Source: Gammaproteobacteria bacterium
GTDB taxonomy: Bacteria > Pseudomonadota > Gammaproteobacteria > JAJPIJ01
DNA: 64,000 nucleotides
Assembly: GCA_022071965.1 (NCBI GenBank)
Contig: JAJVIQ010000019.1
Span: 62,001-126,000 of the forward strand
Direction of reading: 5' to 3'
Shown: piece after piece, positions 9,932 through 21,150 of the stretch
Layout: the number at the start of each line of letters is the position of its first letter
Position numbering within the stretch: the stretch's first letter is position 1
Program-made: the position numbers and the translations under genes
The notes under the pieces: generated by a model
Told to the model about the DNA's origin: nothing
Databases searched by the model: none
What the model saw: only the letters and a program-made list of their open reading frames with translations

Positions 9932-10492
9932 TCAGTACATGCCGGTCTGCAGGCGCGCCGCCTCCGACATCATGTCCTGGTTCCACGGCGGATCGAAGGT
10001 CAGCTCGACGTCCACGTCGGTGACATTCGGCACCTGCAGGAGTTTCTCTCTGACATCCTGCACGAGAAATTCGCCCATGCCGCAGCCCGGGGCGGTCAGA
10101 GTCATGACAACATCGACGCGATTGCCGGCATTGTCCGGCAACGGCACGATCTTGCACTCGTATACCAACCCCAGGTCGACGATATTGATCGGTATCTCCG
10201 GGTCATAGCAGGTGCGCAGTTGCATCCAGACCAGATCCTCGTCGACGCCGCCGTCCGTGCGCGCAGCGACCGCGAGTCCGCCCTGTGGCTGCATGCCCAG
10301 CGCATCGAGATCCTTGCCGGCGATGCGCGCCAGATTTCCGTTCACGTTGACCGTTACGCTGCCTCCCAGCGCCTGAGTCACGTAAACGTTCGTCCCCTCC
10401 TGGATCAGGATGGGGGTGCCGCTCGGGATGAGTATGGCGTCGCAATCGCGCGTCATGGCGATCGGAGTGTAGGGATCAACAGCCACGTTCAT
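9932..10492 (-). CDS. sufT: SufT, putative iron-sulfur cluster assembly protein (DUF59/MIP18 family)
   Basis: 186 residues. The N-terminal half (DPYTPIAMTRDCDAILIPSG) is the SufT-specific extension and the C-terminal half is a DUF59/MIP18 domain with the characteristic DPEIPINIVDLGLVYE segment and TAPGCGMG carrying the conserved cysteine. SufT proteins promote Fe-S maturation in bacteria that use SUF. The ATG at 10492 is chosen because homologous text starts there; the frame stays open to 10603 but overlaps sufU. A hairpin lies 11 bases before the start and there is no clear Shine-Dalgarno sequence. Confidence 0.93.
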   Translation of the reverse strand: MNVAVDPYTPIAMTRDCDAILIPSGTPILIQEGTNVYVTQALGGSVTVNVNGNLARIAGKDLDALGMQPQGGLAVAARTDGGVDEDLVWMQLRTCYDPEIPINIVDLGLVYECKIVPLPDNAGNRVDVVMTLTAPGCGMGEFLVQDVREKLLQVPNVTDVDVELTFDPPWNQDMMSEAARLQTGMY

Positions 10493-10503
10493 TGGTTTTC
10501 TGC

Positions 10504-10530
10504 CATCCGCGGACCATCCCCCGCGGGATG
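10504..10530 (-). repeat. Inverted repeat just upstream of sufT
   Basis: CATCCGCGG at 10504-10512 pairs with CCGCGGGATG at 10521-10530 (nine pairs with one bulged base), loop of eight. On the transcript of the suf operon this hairpin sits in the 82-base sufU-sufT gap, 11 bases before the sufT ATG, where a ribosome-binding site would be expected. It could affect sufT translation or mRNA processing; no U-run follows, so it is not a standard terminator. Confidence 0.45.
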
Positions 10531-10574
10531 CTCGTGTTCCGGGCCCATGGTATGACCTGCTCCGAATCGGCGGC

Positions 10575-11014
10575 TCATTCGGTCGACGCCATGGTATCGC
10601 CATGCAGCGCCGCGTTCATGGCATGCCACGACAGCACGGCGCACTTGATGCGAGAGGGATACTGGCGCACGCCGGCCAGCACCGCAAGTTTTCCAAGCTC
10701 CGGGTCGGCCTCATCGCCCGCGTCGGTGACGAGCGCGTGGAACTTATCGAACAGGCGGCCGGCTTCGGCCTGGCTCTTGCCCTTGAGGATTTCAGTCATC
10801 AGGGAGGCCGATGCCACCGAGATCGCGCAGCCGCTGCCCTGAAAGCTGACGTCGTCGATCACTCCGTCCCGTAGCTTCAGATAAAGCGTCAGCTGGTCAC
10901 CGCACAGCGGATTGTGACCGGCCACCGTGCAGGTCGCGTCCGCCATCTCTCGGAAATTACGCGGATTGCGATTGTGGTCTACGATCACCTCGCGGTAGAG
11001 ATCGTTCAGATCCA

Positions 11015-11018
<4 letters not shown>
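10575..11018 (-). CDS. sufU: SufU-type iron-sulfur scaffold/sulfur-acceptor protein
   Basis: 147 residues, NifU N-terminal fold. The three conserved cysteines are C39 (NPLCGD, with D41), C64 (GSGCAIS) and C126 (IKCA). The insert between the second and third cysteine (roughly 80-120, KGKSQAEAGRLFDKFHAL) marks the zinc-binding SufU branch rather than IscU. SufU accepts persulfide from SufS. Here it replaces SufE as the partner encoded beside SufS. Its ATG overlaps the sufS stop (ATGA); a second ATG follows immediately. Confidence 0.94.
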
Positions 11019-12276
<1,258 letters not shown>

Positions 12277-12280
<4 letters not shown>

Positions 12281-13602
12281 ACCGCTTCCAGGAATTCTGC
12301 GGCGCCGGGCAGGCGCCCGGCGATTCGCGCCGCCAGATCCTCCCGAAGTCGCGGGATGCCGAGCCGTCCCAATACGTCGCCAGCAAAAGCGTAGGTGAGC
12401 AGGGCGCGCGCCGCGCTTTCCTCGAGCCCGCGCGACCGGAGGTAGAAAAGCGCGTCCTCGTCGAGCTGTCCGACTGTGGCACCATGCGCGCATTTGACGT
12501 CGTCGGCATAAATCTCCAACTCTGGCTTCGTGTCGATCTCGGCATCCTTCGATAAGAGCAGGTTCCTGTTGGACTGCTGCGCATCCGTCTTGATCGCGTG
12601 CGGATGCACCACGACCTTGCCGTTGAACACGCCTCGGCCATGACCCCCGAGTATGCCCTTGTAGTACTCCTCGCTGCGCGTGCCTGGTTCGAAATGATCG
12701 ATCCGCGTGTGGTGATCGACGTGCTGTCTCCCCTCCGCCATGTACAGCCCATTCAGGGTTACAGACGATTCCGGCCCCCTGAGCATGACGTGTATGTCCT
12801 GGCGCGCCATGAGAGCGCCGAACGACAGCGAATGCGAAACGACCTCGCTTCCGCGCTCCTGACTCACGATCAGATTGCCGACGTGGTAGGCCTTCGGTGA
12901 CTCGTCCTGCAAGCGGTAGTGCGTCACCTGTGCACCTTCCCCGGCGTGTATTTGCGTCACGGTGTTCGTGAAACCGTCGGCCGCGGATTCGCCGACGTAT
13001 TGTTCCACCATGATCAGACCGGAGCCCTGGCCGACGCTGACGATGACCCGTGGGAACACGGCGCGACCCCGGACATCCGCCGTCATCACGAATAGCAGCC
13101 TGAGCGGATCGGTGTGTTTGGCGCCATCGGCAATGTCGATCACGACACCGTCGGCGGCGAATGCAGCGTTCAGGGCGATCATGGGTGAGCACTCCCCGGC
13201 GCCCCATCCCGCGAAGCGTTCGTCAATCCGGCCGTCCTCTGCCACTGCCGCGGCAAGCGGCCGGATACGCAGCCCCGCGGCCGCGACCGCGCCGGACAGA
13301 TCGGCTCGATGAATGCCATCAACGAACACGCACTGCGGGCCGTTCCATGCCCCCGCGGCGGCGAGCGCCGCGCGCGCGCGCTCCAGGCTGATCTGGGCGT
13401 CGATAGCGACACTGTGCTGCCGCCGCGCCAGGCCGGCCGTGCTGGTATAGCGCCACGCCTCGTCCCTCTGCGACGGGAAACCGCTGGTCGCGAAGCGGGC
13501 GAGCGCCGCGCGGCGCCGCTCCGTGACGCGCGCATCGCCCGGCAGATGCGCCGCGACGCGCTCGAATTCCGGGAGGAAATTGGCCGTTGGGGCCGTACTC
13601 AT
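12277..13602 (-). CDS. sufD: SufD, subunit of the SufBC2D scaffold
   Basis: 441 residues. Right-handed beta-helix core recognisable from the C-terminal two thirds ([20 protein letters not shown], then [26 protein letters not shown]), the family signature shared with SufB including the conserved histidine of CAHGAT. The N-terminal region EAWRYT is typical of SufD. SufD forms a heterodimer with SufB and with the ATPase SufC for cluster assembly. Start overlaps the sufC stop by ATGA, and its own stop overlaps sufS. Confidence 0.96.
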
Positions 13603-14348
13603 GCCGCCTCGTCCTTCAGCCAGTCATAGCCGCGCTCCTCTAGCGTCACGGCCAAGTCACGCCCGCCGCTCTTGACGATGCGTCCGCCAGCAAGGACGTG
13701 CACGAAGTCGGGCACGATGTGTTCGAGCAGGCGCTGGTAATGGGTGATCATGACGATGGCCCGGTCGGAGCGCCGAAGCTGGTTGACACCGTTGGCGACC
13801 ACCCGCAATGCGTCGATATCCAGACCGGAGTCCGTTTCGTCGAGCAATGCAAGCTTCGGCTCGAGAACGGCCATCTGCAGGATTTCGTTGCGCTTCTTCT
13901 CGCCGCCGGAGAAACCTTCGTTCACGGCGCGGCTCAAGAACCTCTCGTCCATCTGCACCAGCATGGCCTTCTCCTTGATGAGCTTGAGAAAGTCCACCGC
14001 GTCGAGCGGCGCCTCGCCGCGATGCCTGCGAACCGCGTTCAGAGCCGCCTTGAGCATGTAAACGTTGTTGACACCGGGGATCTCCACAGGGTACTGGAAG
14101 GCCAGGAATACCCCCTCGCGCGCACGTTCCTCGGGGGACATTGCGAGGAGGTCCTTGCCCTCGAACAAGATCGAACCCTCGGTGACTTCATACGCATCAC
14201 GGCCGGAGAGCACGTGCGCCAGAGTGCTCTTCCCCGAGCCGTTCGGGCCCATGATGGCGTGCACCTCGCCCGCCCTGACCTCGAGGTTCAGGCCCTTGAG
14301 GATGGGTTTGCCTTCGACCGCGGCATGCAGGTTCCTGATACTCAGCAT
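13599..14348 (-). CDS. sufC: SufC ATPase of the SUF scaffold
   Basis: 249 residues, ABC-type ATPase. Walker [10 protein letters not shown] (about residue 34), ABC signature [11 protein letters not shown] and Walker [13 protein letters not shown] are intact. The ATG at 14348 gives [14 protein letters not shown], the normal family start, with GGTGA seven bases upstream; the frame is open to 14390 and contains four earlier ATGs. SufC drives conformational change of SufB-SufD. It lies directly after sufB and its stop overlaps sufD. Confidence 0.96.
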   Translation of the reverse strand: MLSIRNLHAAVEGKPILKGLNLEVRAGEVHAIMGPNGSGKSTLAHVLSGRDAYEVTEGSILFEGKDLLAMSPEERAREGVFLAFQYPVEIPGVNNVYMLKAALNAVRRHRGEAPLDAVDFLKLIKEKAMLVQMDERFLSRAVNEGFSGGEKKRNEILQMAVLEPKLALLDETDSGLDIDALRVVANGVNQLRRSDRAIVMITHYQRLLEHIVPDFVHVLAGGRIVKSGGRDLAVTLEERGYDWLKDEAA

Positions 14349-14386
14349 CGTCATTTCACCATTGCTCATATTCATGCGAGGCACTG

Positions 14387-15835
<1,449 letters not shown>

Positions 15836-15853
15836 GTGATAACCGTTCCGTTT

Positions 15854-16186
15854 CTAGACCGTGAAGCTCTCGCCGCAGCCACAGGTGGCCTTGACGTTCG
15901 GATTGCTGAACTTGAAACTCTCCTTCAGGCCTTCGCACGCATAATCGATCTCCACGCCGGCGAGATAGGGGAGACACTCGGCTGCGACGACAATCTTCAC
16001 ACCATCGCAGTCGAATACCCGGTCGGTGTCATCGATCTCGAGTGCCGGGGCAACGGTGTACGACAGCCCGGAGCAACCGGTCGTCTTGACGCCCACGCGC
16101 AACCCCTGCGCGCTAGCCTGCGAAGACAGATATCGCCTGATGTGCGCGGCGGCGCGACCGGTAAGTGTGACAGGCGTTGGCACCAT
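15854..16186 (-). CDS. sufA: A-type iron-sulfur carrier protein (SufA/IscA family)
   Basis: 110 residues, HesB/IscA/SufA fold. The three cluster ligands are C38 (TTGCSG), C102 and C104 (CGCGESF). It would carry clusters from SufBCD to apo-proteins. It lies five bases after iscR and 18 before sufB, so it is in the suf operon; on sequence alone it could equally be called IscA or ErpA, and the sufA symbol is from context. Confidence 0.9.
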   Translation of the reverse strand: MVPTPVTLTGRAAAHIRRYLSSQASAQGLRVGVKTTGCSGLSYTVAPALEIDDTDRVFDCDGVKIVVAAECLPYLAGVEIDYACEGLKESFKFSNPNVKATCGCGESFTV

Positions 16187-16191
16187 GGTTT

Positions 16192-16680
16192 TCAGCCTCG
16201 CTTACCCTGTATTCTCCATACTGGTACAAAGCGCGTCTCGTCAGACGGTCGGGATTCCGTCCGGCTGGTCTCCCGATGTCCTCCACGCGCCACCAGCGTC
16301 CCCAGGCTGATCCCGCCCAGGAAGGATTCGATTTCGTGGCTCAATTCCTCCCAGAGGTCGTGAGTCAGACAGCGCTCCTTGCCGTGGCAATTCTTGGCTC
16401 CGCCACAGCGTGTCGCGTCGATAGGCTCGTCCACGGCCGCGATGACATCCGCAACGGAGATCTGATCGAGGGGCCTCGACAATCGATAACCGCCACCCGG
16501 GCCACGAGCGCTGCTCACCAGATTGCGCCGACGCAACCGGGCGAAGAGCTGCTCGAGGTAGGTGAGCGAGATATCTTGCCGCCCGGCGATATCCGCCAGC
16601 GCGATCGGGCCGCTGTCATTGTGCAGCGCAAGATCCAGCATCGCGGTGACCGCATAGCGGCCGCGGGTAGTCAGTCGCAT
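16192..16680 (-). CDS. iscR: IscR, [2Fe-2S]-sensing Rrf2-family regulator of Fe-S biogenesis
   Basis: 162 residues, winged helix Rrf2 protein starting [19 protein letters not shown]. The cluster ligands are C92, C98, C104 and H107 (spacing C-x5-C-x5-C-x2-H), the same numbering I recall for E. coli IscR. The recognition-helix part [13 protein letters not shown] and the wing GPGGGYRL are well conserved. An open frame continues to 16743 but family text begins at 16680. First gene of the suf operon, and just upstream is a match to the type 1 IscR box (16723-16747), so it probably represses its own operon when loaded with a cluster. Confidence 0.95.
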   Translation of the reverse strand: MRLTTRGRYAVTAMLDLALHNDSGPIALADIAGRQDISLTYLEQLFARLRRRNLVSSARGPGGGYRLSRPLDQISVADVIAAVDEPIDATRCGGAKNCHGKERCLTHDLWEELSHEIESFLGGISLGTLVARGGHRETSRTESRPSDETRFVPVWRIQGKRG

Positions 16681-16722
16681 CGGTTCGAGTGACTCGGTAG
16701 GTGTATGACTGCGGAGGATTCC

Positions 16723-16747
16723 ATAGCTGACTAAATTAGTCAACTAT
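16723..16747 (-). promoter_or_regulatory. IscR type 1 operator upstream of iscR-suf
   Basis: A 25-base near-palindrome: left half on the minus strand ATAGTTGACTAA, right half TTTAGTCAGCTAT. It agrees at every position with the degenerate type 1 IscR consensus as I recall it (ATASYYGACT, RWWWY, AGTCRRSTAT). It lies 42 bases before the iscR ATG, overlapping the proposed -10 of the iscR promoter, which suits repression by [2Fe-2S]-IscR. Confidence 0.88.
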
Positions 16748-16758
16748 CGCGGCGCCAA
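16730..16758 (-). promoter_or_regulatory. Candidate iscR-suf promoter
   Basis: On the minus strand TTGGCG (16753-16758) is followed after 17 bases by TTTAGT (16730-16735), each four of six to consensus. The -10 lies within the IscR operator, giving a simple repression geometry. TTGACT within the operator is an alternative -35 but has no convincing -10 downstream. Confidence 0.4.
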
Positions 16759-16805
16759 GTTCCGCAGCGGCGCCTGACGGCAGCGTCGGCAGCAGAAGTC
16801 AGAGG

Positions 16806-17546
16806 CTATTGACTGGAGATTTTTTGCTTATGATCAAAAGCTTGTGAGACTTTTTCCTCGTCCTCGCGAAGCTGTTTCTGCATGCTGTCCATGCGCTGCT
16901 CGATGGTGTGGATGTGGTCGAGCAGAGAGTCGATCGCATTCGCCACGGGGTCCGGCATGTCCTTGGTCTGGCCATATGCCTCGAACCCGATCCGACGGGC
17001 CATCTCCTCTCGCTGCCGTTCGCGATCCTTGCGCTGGGACACCACGTGACCGGGCACTCCGACCACGCTGGCTCCGGCCGGCACGTCTTTGACGACTACC
17101 GCGTTTGATCCCACGCGCGCGCCCGCACCGATGGTAATCGGCCCAAGGATCTTGGCGCCGGCACCGGCGACCACGCCATCTTCGAGTGTGGGGTGGCGCT
17201 TGCCCTTCTGCCAGCTCGTGCCTCCCAGCGTAACTCCATGATAAAGCGTGCAATCCTCACCAATCTCGGATGTCTCACCGATCACCACACCCATCCCGTG
17301 GTCGATGAAGAACCGACGGCCGATGCGCGCCCCGGGGTGGATCTCGATCCCGGTGAGAAATCGTGCAACGTGAGAGAGGACCCGGGCGGACCGGTTCCAG
17401 CCACGCACCCACAGGGCGTGCGAAACACGATGCACCCAAATGGCGTGAAGGCCAGGATAGGCCAGCAACACTTCGATGATCGAGCGAGCGGCCGGATCGC
17501 GCTCGAATACACACTTGATGTCTTCCCGAATGGTTGATCCAAGCAC
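16806..17546 (-). CDS. cysE: CysE serine O-acetyltransferase
   Basis: 246 residues. N-terminal alpha-helical domain, then a left-handed beta-helix of hexapeptide repeats ([58 protein letters not shown]), and a C-terminal helical tail rich in charged residues. It makes O-acetylserine from serine and acetyl-CoA, the committed step to cysteine. GTG start in the family opening [16 protein letters not shown]. It lies upstream of iscR on the same strand, 125 bases away; cysteine is the sulfur donor for SufS. The extended tail is typical of the non-enteric CysE branch. Confidence 0.95.
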   Translation of the reverse strand: MLGSTIREDIKCVFERDPAARSIIEVLLAYPGLHAIWVHRVSHALWVRGWNRSARVLSHVARFLTGIEIHPGARIGRRFFIDHGMGVVIGETSEIGEDCTLYHGVTLGGTSWQKGKRHPTLEDGVVAGAGAKILGPITIGAGARVGSNAVVVKDVPAGASVVGVPGHVVSQRKDRERQREEMARRIGFEAYGQTKDMPDPVANAIDSLLDHIHTIEQRMDSMQKQLREDEEKVSQAFDHKQKISSQ

Positions 17547-17634
17547 GATGTGTCGATCCGTTCCTGTTGGAGGAATAATGGACTATTGTACGTGAATATT
17601 GTGCTGCACCGCGGCGGCGAGCGAGAGGGCGTTC

Positions 17635-17856
17635 ATGATATCCAACGAAAATCCGGAAGCCAGGCGCAGTCTGGTATCGCTGTTCGGCAGCATAGCTGCC
17701 GCCGCAATGGGCGTACAGAGCACCAAGAACCGCGAGCGCGACTTCACCAGCGGGTCCCCCATGCGCTTTGTCGTCGCCGGCCTAATCGGAACGATCCTGT
17801 TCGTGCTCACAATGTTCCTGGTCGTCAAGCTCGTACTCAGGTCGGCCGGCCATTGA
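17635..17856 (+). CDS. DUF2970 small membrane protein
   Basis: 73 residues. The pattern SLFGSIAAAAMGVQSTKNRE, then RDFTSGSP and a single hydrophobic helix (FVVAGLIGTILFVLTMFLVVKLVL) matches the DUF2970 family of proteobacterial inner-membrane proteins with no known function. The ATG at 17635 has GAGAGGG six bases upstream and starts the conserved part; the frame is open from 17599. It is divergent from cysE and monocistronic as far as visible, being followed by a hairpin-rich stretch before pilB. Confidence 0.75.
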   Translation: MISNENPEARRSLVSLFGSIAAAAMGVQSTKNRERDFTSGSPMRFVVAGLIGTILFVLTMFLVVKLVLRSAGH

Positions 17857-17859
17857 AGG

Positions 17860-17906
17860 ATCGGCACCCTTGAACGGTATTCAAGGCCAGATACCCGTGT
17901 GCCGAT
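17860..17906 (+). repeat. Nested double hairpin after the DUF2970 gene
   Basis: Outer arms ATCGGCAC (17860-17867) and GTGCCGAT (17899-17906), eight perfect pairs; inside, CCTTGAA (17868-17874) and TTCAAGG (17880-17886), seven perfect pairs around loop CGGTA. It begins three bases after the DUF2970 stop codon. No U-run follows, so a factor-independent terminator is not clear. Confidence 0.6.
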
Positions 17907-17909
17907 ATA

Positions 17910-17932
17910 CCAATTTACATTAGGGAAATTGG
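17910..17932 (+). repeat. Second hairpin of the pilB upstream region
   Basis: CCAATTT (17910-17916) and AAATTGG (17926-17932), seven perfect pairs with a nine-base loop, four bases after the nested hairpin. AT-rich; might be an operator rather than an RNA element. Confidence 0.5.
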
Positions 17933-17961
17933 CCATTTAGCGCCATTTCATCTACCATTGG

Positions 17962-17986
17962 TTTACGGTCGGCGGGCTGCCGTAAA
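17962..17986 (+). repeat. Third hairpin of the pilB upstream region
   Basis: TTTACGG (17962-17968) and CCGTAAA (17980-17986), seven perfect pairs with an 11-base loop, 95 bases before the pilB ATG. A short T-stretch (CGTTTTC) follows six bases later, so weak termination of the DUF2970 transcript is possible. Confidence 0.5.
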
Positions 17987-18080
17987 TTGAACGTTTTCGA
18001 GGCGGCTACGGCCAGGTACCCGCGTGTCCAGTACGGAGGCGGGTGATCACATTTTCTTTGACGCGAGATAGCGAGTCACG

Positions 18081-19799
18081 ATGGCTGTTACCACCACCAA
18101 AACTCCGCTGACCGGTCTGGCGCGCATGCTCGTTCTCGAGGGGCTGCTGAGCGAGCAGGACGCCCAGCAGGCCATCCAGACTGCGCAGGACAACAAGGTT
18201 GCCCTCGTCGCGCACCTGGTGGATAAGAAACTCGTCAGCGGCCGCGAGGTTGCGCACGCCGCCTCGGCGGAGTTCGGTGTGCCGGTGATCGACATCAACG
18301 CGGTGGACATCGACCCGGAGGCGGTGAAGCTCGTCAAGGAAGAGGTCATCAGGCGCCATCACGCGCTGCCCCTGTTCAAGCGCGGCAGCCGTCTGTTCAT
18401 CGCGATATCCGACCCCACGAATCTGAAAGCGCTGGACGAGATCCGCTTCCAGGTCGGCGGCACCACCGAGCCCATCCTTGTCGAGGAGGACAAGCTCAAC
18501 AAGGTGATGGAAAAGGCACTGGAGGCCACGGAATCCGGCCTCGGCGACATGGACGATGCCGGCCTGGATGATCTCGAAGGGCTGGACGTCGGACTCGATC
18601 AAAAAGAGGACAAGGCGGAGGATTCCGACATTGACGATGCGCCTGTCGTGCGCTTCGTCAACAAGGTGCTACTGGACGCCATCAAGAAGGGCGCCTCGGA
18701 CCTGCATTTCGAGCCGTACGAGAAGACATTCCGCGTTCGATTGCGCATCGACGGTATCCTCACGGAGCTTGCAAAGCCGCCGGTAGCGCTTGCCAACAAG
18801 ATCGCGGCCCGCATCAAGGTCATGTCGCGTCTGGACGTCTCGGAGCGGCGCGTACCACAGGACGGCCGCATCAAGCTGAAGGTATCGAAGAACAAGGCCA
18901 TCGATTTTCGCGTCAGCACCTGCCCGACGCTGTACGGCGAGAAGGTGGTGCTGCGCATACTGGATTCCGACAGTTCGCGCCTGAGCATAGACGTCCTTGG
19001 CTACGAGGAGGATCAGAAGAAGATCTACCTGGAAAACCTGCAGAAGCCATACGGCATGTTCCTGGTGACCGGCCCGACCGGCAGCGGCAAGACTGTATCG
19101 CTGTACACAGGCATCAATATCCTGAACACCATCGACATCAACATTTCGACCGCCGAGGACCCGGTCGAGATCAATCTCCCGGGCGTGAACCAGGTGCAGG
19201 TGGACGAGAAAACCGGCATGACATTTGCGAAGGCCCTGAAAGCCTTCCTGCGTCAGGACCCCGACGTCATTCTCGTCGGCGAGATCCGCGACCTGGAGAC
19301 CGCGAGCATCGCGGTAAAGGCGGCGCAGACGGGCCACATGGTGATGTCGACGCTGCACACGAACGACGGTCCGCAGACCCTGACACGACTGATGGACATG
19401 GGCGTGCCGCCCTTCGCGGTGGCAACGACCATCAACCTCATCATCGCACAGCGCCTGACACGCAAGCTGTGCACGAACTGCAAGCGACCGGTGGAGATCC
19501 CCGCCGACGCACTGCGCGCGGAAGGTTTCACGGAGGCGCAGCTGGCCACCAATTTCCGTGTCTACCAGGCCGTCGGCTGCGATATGTGCAACGGTGGGTA
19601 CAAGGGACGTACGGGCATATACCAGGTCATGCCCATCAGCGATTCAATGAAGCGCCTGATCATGGAGGGGGCCAATGCGATCACCTTGGCCGATCAGGCG
19701 CAGAAGGAGGGGGTACCGAACATCCGCCAGTCAGCGTTGAAAAAGGTGATGGACGGTATTACCAGTATAGAAGAGATCAACAGCGTGACGATGGAGTAG
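18081..19799 (+). CDS. pilB: PilB type IV pilus extension ATPase
   Basis: 572 residues, GspE/PilB AAA-type ATPase. N-terminal MshEN-type domain (residues 1-150), an acidic linker (about 152-185, GLDDLEGLDVGLDQKEDKAE), then the ATPase core with Walker A GPTGSGKT at 331-338, Asp box and Walker B (DPDVILVGEIRD) and His box (GHMVMSTLHTND). A tetracysteine zinc motif CTNCKRP / CDMCNGG is near residue 470-515. It powers pilin polymerisation at the inner membrane. Followed four bases later by pilC; pilA is not adjacent. Confidence 0.97.
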   Translation: MAVTTTKTPLTGLARMLVLEGLLSEQDAQQAIQTAQDNKVALVAHLVDKKLVSGREVAHAASAEFGVPVIDINAVDIDPEAVKLVKEEVIRRHHALPLFKRGSRLFIAISDPTNLKALDEIRFQVGGTTEPILVEEDKLNKVMEKALEATESGLGDMDDAGLDDLEGLDVGLDQKEDKAEDSDIDDAPVVRFVNKVLLDAIKKGASDLHFEPYEKTFRVRLRIDGILTELAKPPVALANKIAARIKVMSRLDVSERRVPQDGRIKLKVSKNKAIDFRVSTCPTLYGEKVVLRILDSDSSRLSIDVLGYEEDQKKIYLENLQKPYGMFLVTGPTGSGKTVSLYTGINILNTIDINISTAEDPVEINLPGVNQVQVDEKTGMTFAKALKAFLRQDPDVILVGEIRDLETASIAVKAAQTGHMVMSTLHTNDGPQTLTRLMDMGVPPFAVATTINLIIAQRLTRKLCTNCKRPVEIPADALRAEGFTEAQLATNFRVYQAVGCDMCNGGYKGRTGIYQVMPISDSMKRLIMEGANAITLADQAQKEGVPNIRQSALKKVMDGITSIEEINSVTME

Positions 19800-19803
19800 C
19801 ACG

Positions 19804-21024
19804 ATGGCCGAAGCTGCAGCGAAAGCGATGATGTTCCAGTGGGAGGGGCTGGACAGCCAGGGCAAGCGGCTCAAGGGGGAGATGTCCGGCATCAGCGACA
19901 CGACCATCAAGGCGACGCTGCGACGGCAGGGCATCAATCCGCTGAAGGTACGAAAGAAACCGAAGCCCCTGCTCAGCCGGGGCAGCCGCAGCATCTCGCC
20001 AAAGGACATAGCCATCTTCAGCCGCCAGTTGGCAACGATGATGTCCGCCGGCGTGCCGCTCGTGCAATCCTTCGAGATCGTCGGGCGCGGCCATGAAAAC
20101 AAGAAGATGCAGGATCTCATCCTGGATATAAAGAATCATGTCGAGTCGGGTGGATCGCTTGCCGAGGCCCTCGGCAAGCACCCGAAGTACTTCGATGAGC
20201 TTTACGTGAACCTGGTGACTGCCGGCGAACACGCTGGCGTACTCGAGTCGGTGCTGCACAAGATCGCGACCTATCTGGAGAAGATGGAGGCGCTGAAGTC
20301 CAAGATCAAAGGCGCGCTCTTCTATCCGACTGCCGTCATTGTCGTCGCCTTCATCATCACCTCGATCCTGATGATCTTCGTGATCCCGCAGTTCGAATCC
20401 CTGTTCAAGGGGTTCGGAGCCGATCTGCCGGCCTTTACCAAGTTTGTGATGGGCATTTCCAATGCCTTCCGCGAGAAGTGGTACATCATCTTCCCGGCGG
20501 TAATCGGGATCCCCGTTGGTATCTGGATGCTGAAGAAGCGATCCTTGAAAGTCGCGCACTTCTTCGATCGCCTCTCGCTCAGACTTCCGGTCGTGGGCCC
20601 CATCCTCGAGAAATCCGCCATCGCGCGTTTTGCCCGCACGCTCTCGACGATGTTTGCCGCCGGCACACCGCTGGTCGAGGCGATGACTTCGGTCGCCGGC
20701 GCGTGTGGTAACGTCGTCTATCGCGACGCGACGCTGAAGATGCGCGATGAGATCTCCACCGGCACGCAACTGCAGGTCGCGATGCGCGAATCGCAGCTGT
20801 TCCCGAACATGGTGGTGCAGATGGTCGCGATTGGCGAGGAGTCCGGTTCGCTCGACTCCATGCTGGGCAAGGTGGCCGACTGGTACGAGCAGGAAGTCGA
20901 TGACGCCGTCGAGGCGCTGACCAGCCTGCTCGAACCGCTCATCATGTCGGTGCTTGGCGTGCTGATCGGCGGGCTCGTCATCGCGATGTACCTGCCCATC
21001 TTCAAGATGGGACAGGCCATCTGA
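19804..21024 (+). CDS. pilC: PilC type IV pilus inner-membrane platform protein
   Basis: 406 residues, GspF/PilC family with two copies of the T2SSF domain (about 70-190 and 275-395), each followed by membrane helices (FYPTAVIVVAFIITSILMIF; IMSVLGVLIGGLVIAMYLPI). The signature KIATYLEKMEALKSKIKGAL and its second-domain counterpart are present. It anchors PilB and the pilus base. Located four bases after pilB. Confidence 0.97.
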   Translation: MAEAAAKAMMFQWEGLDSQGKRLKGEMSGISDTTIKATLRRQGINPLKVRKKPKPLLSRGSRSISPKDIAIFSRQLATMMSAGVPLVQSFEIVGRGHENKKMQDLILDIKNHVESGGSLAEALGKHPKYFDELYVNLVTAGEHAGVLESVLHKIATYLEKMEALKSKIKGALFYPTAVIVVAFIITSILMIFVIPQFESLFKGFGADLPAFTKFVMGISNAFREKWYIIFPAVIGIPVGIWMLKKRSLKVAHFFDRLSLRLPVVGPILEKSAIARFARTLSTMFAAGTPLVEAMTSVAGACGNVVYRDATLKMRDEISTGTQLQVAMRESQLFPNMVVQMVAIGEESGSLDSMLGKVADWYEQEVDDAVEALTSLLEPLIMSVLGVLIGGLVIAMYLPIFKMGQAI

Positions 21025-21150
21025 CGAAGGCACTGTCGCCACGAGGCGGGAAGGTGCGGAGCGAATAGTCCGACCGCGGGCCGGTGCCGCGGCGTCATGA
21101 TCGGAATATGGACCGCGGCCTTCCCTGACACCCGGCTCCACCCACCGCAC

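Noticed and set aside
17578-17595. GGAGG followed by ATG and a five-codon frame on the + strand between cysE and DUF2970
   Set aside because: Good ribosome-binding site look but the peptide (MDYCT) has no known parallel and is probably chance.
17860-17906. Rho-independent terminator of the DUF2970 gene
   Set aside because: Strong nested stems but no U-run follows; recorded as inverted repeat instead.
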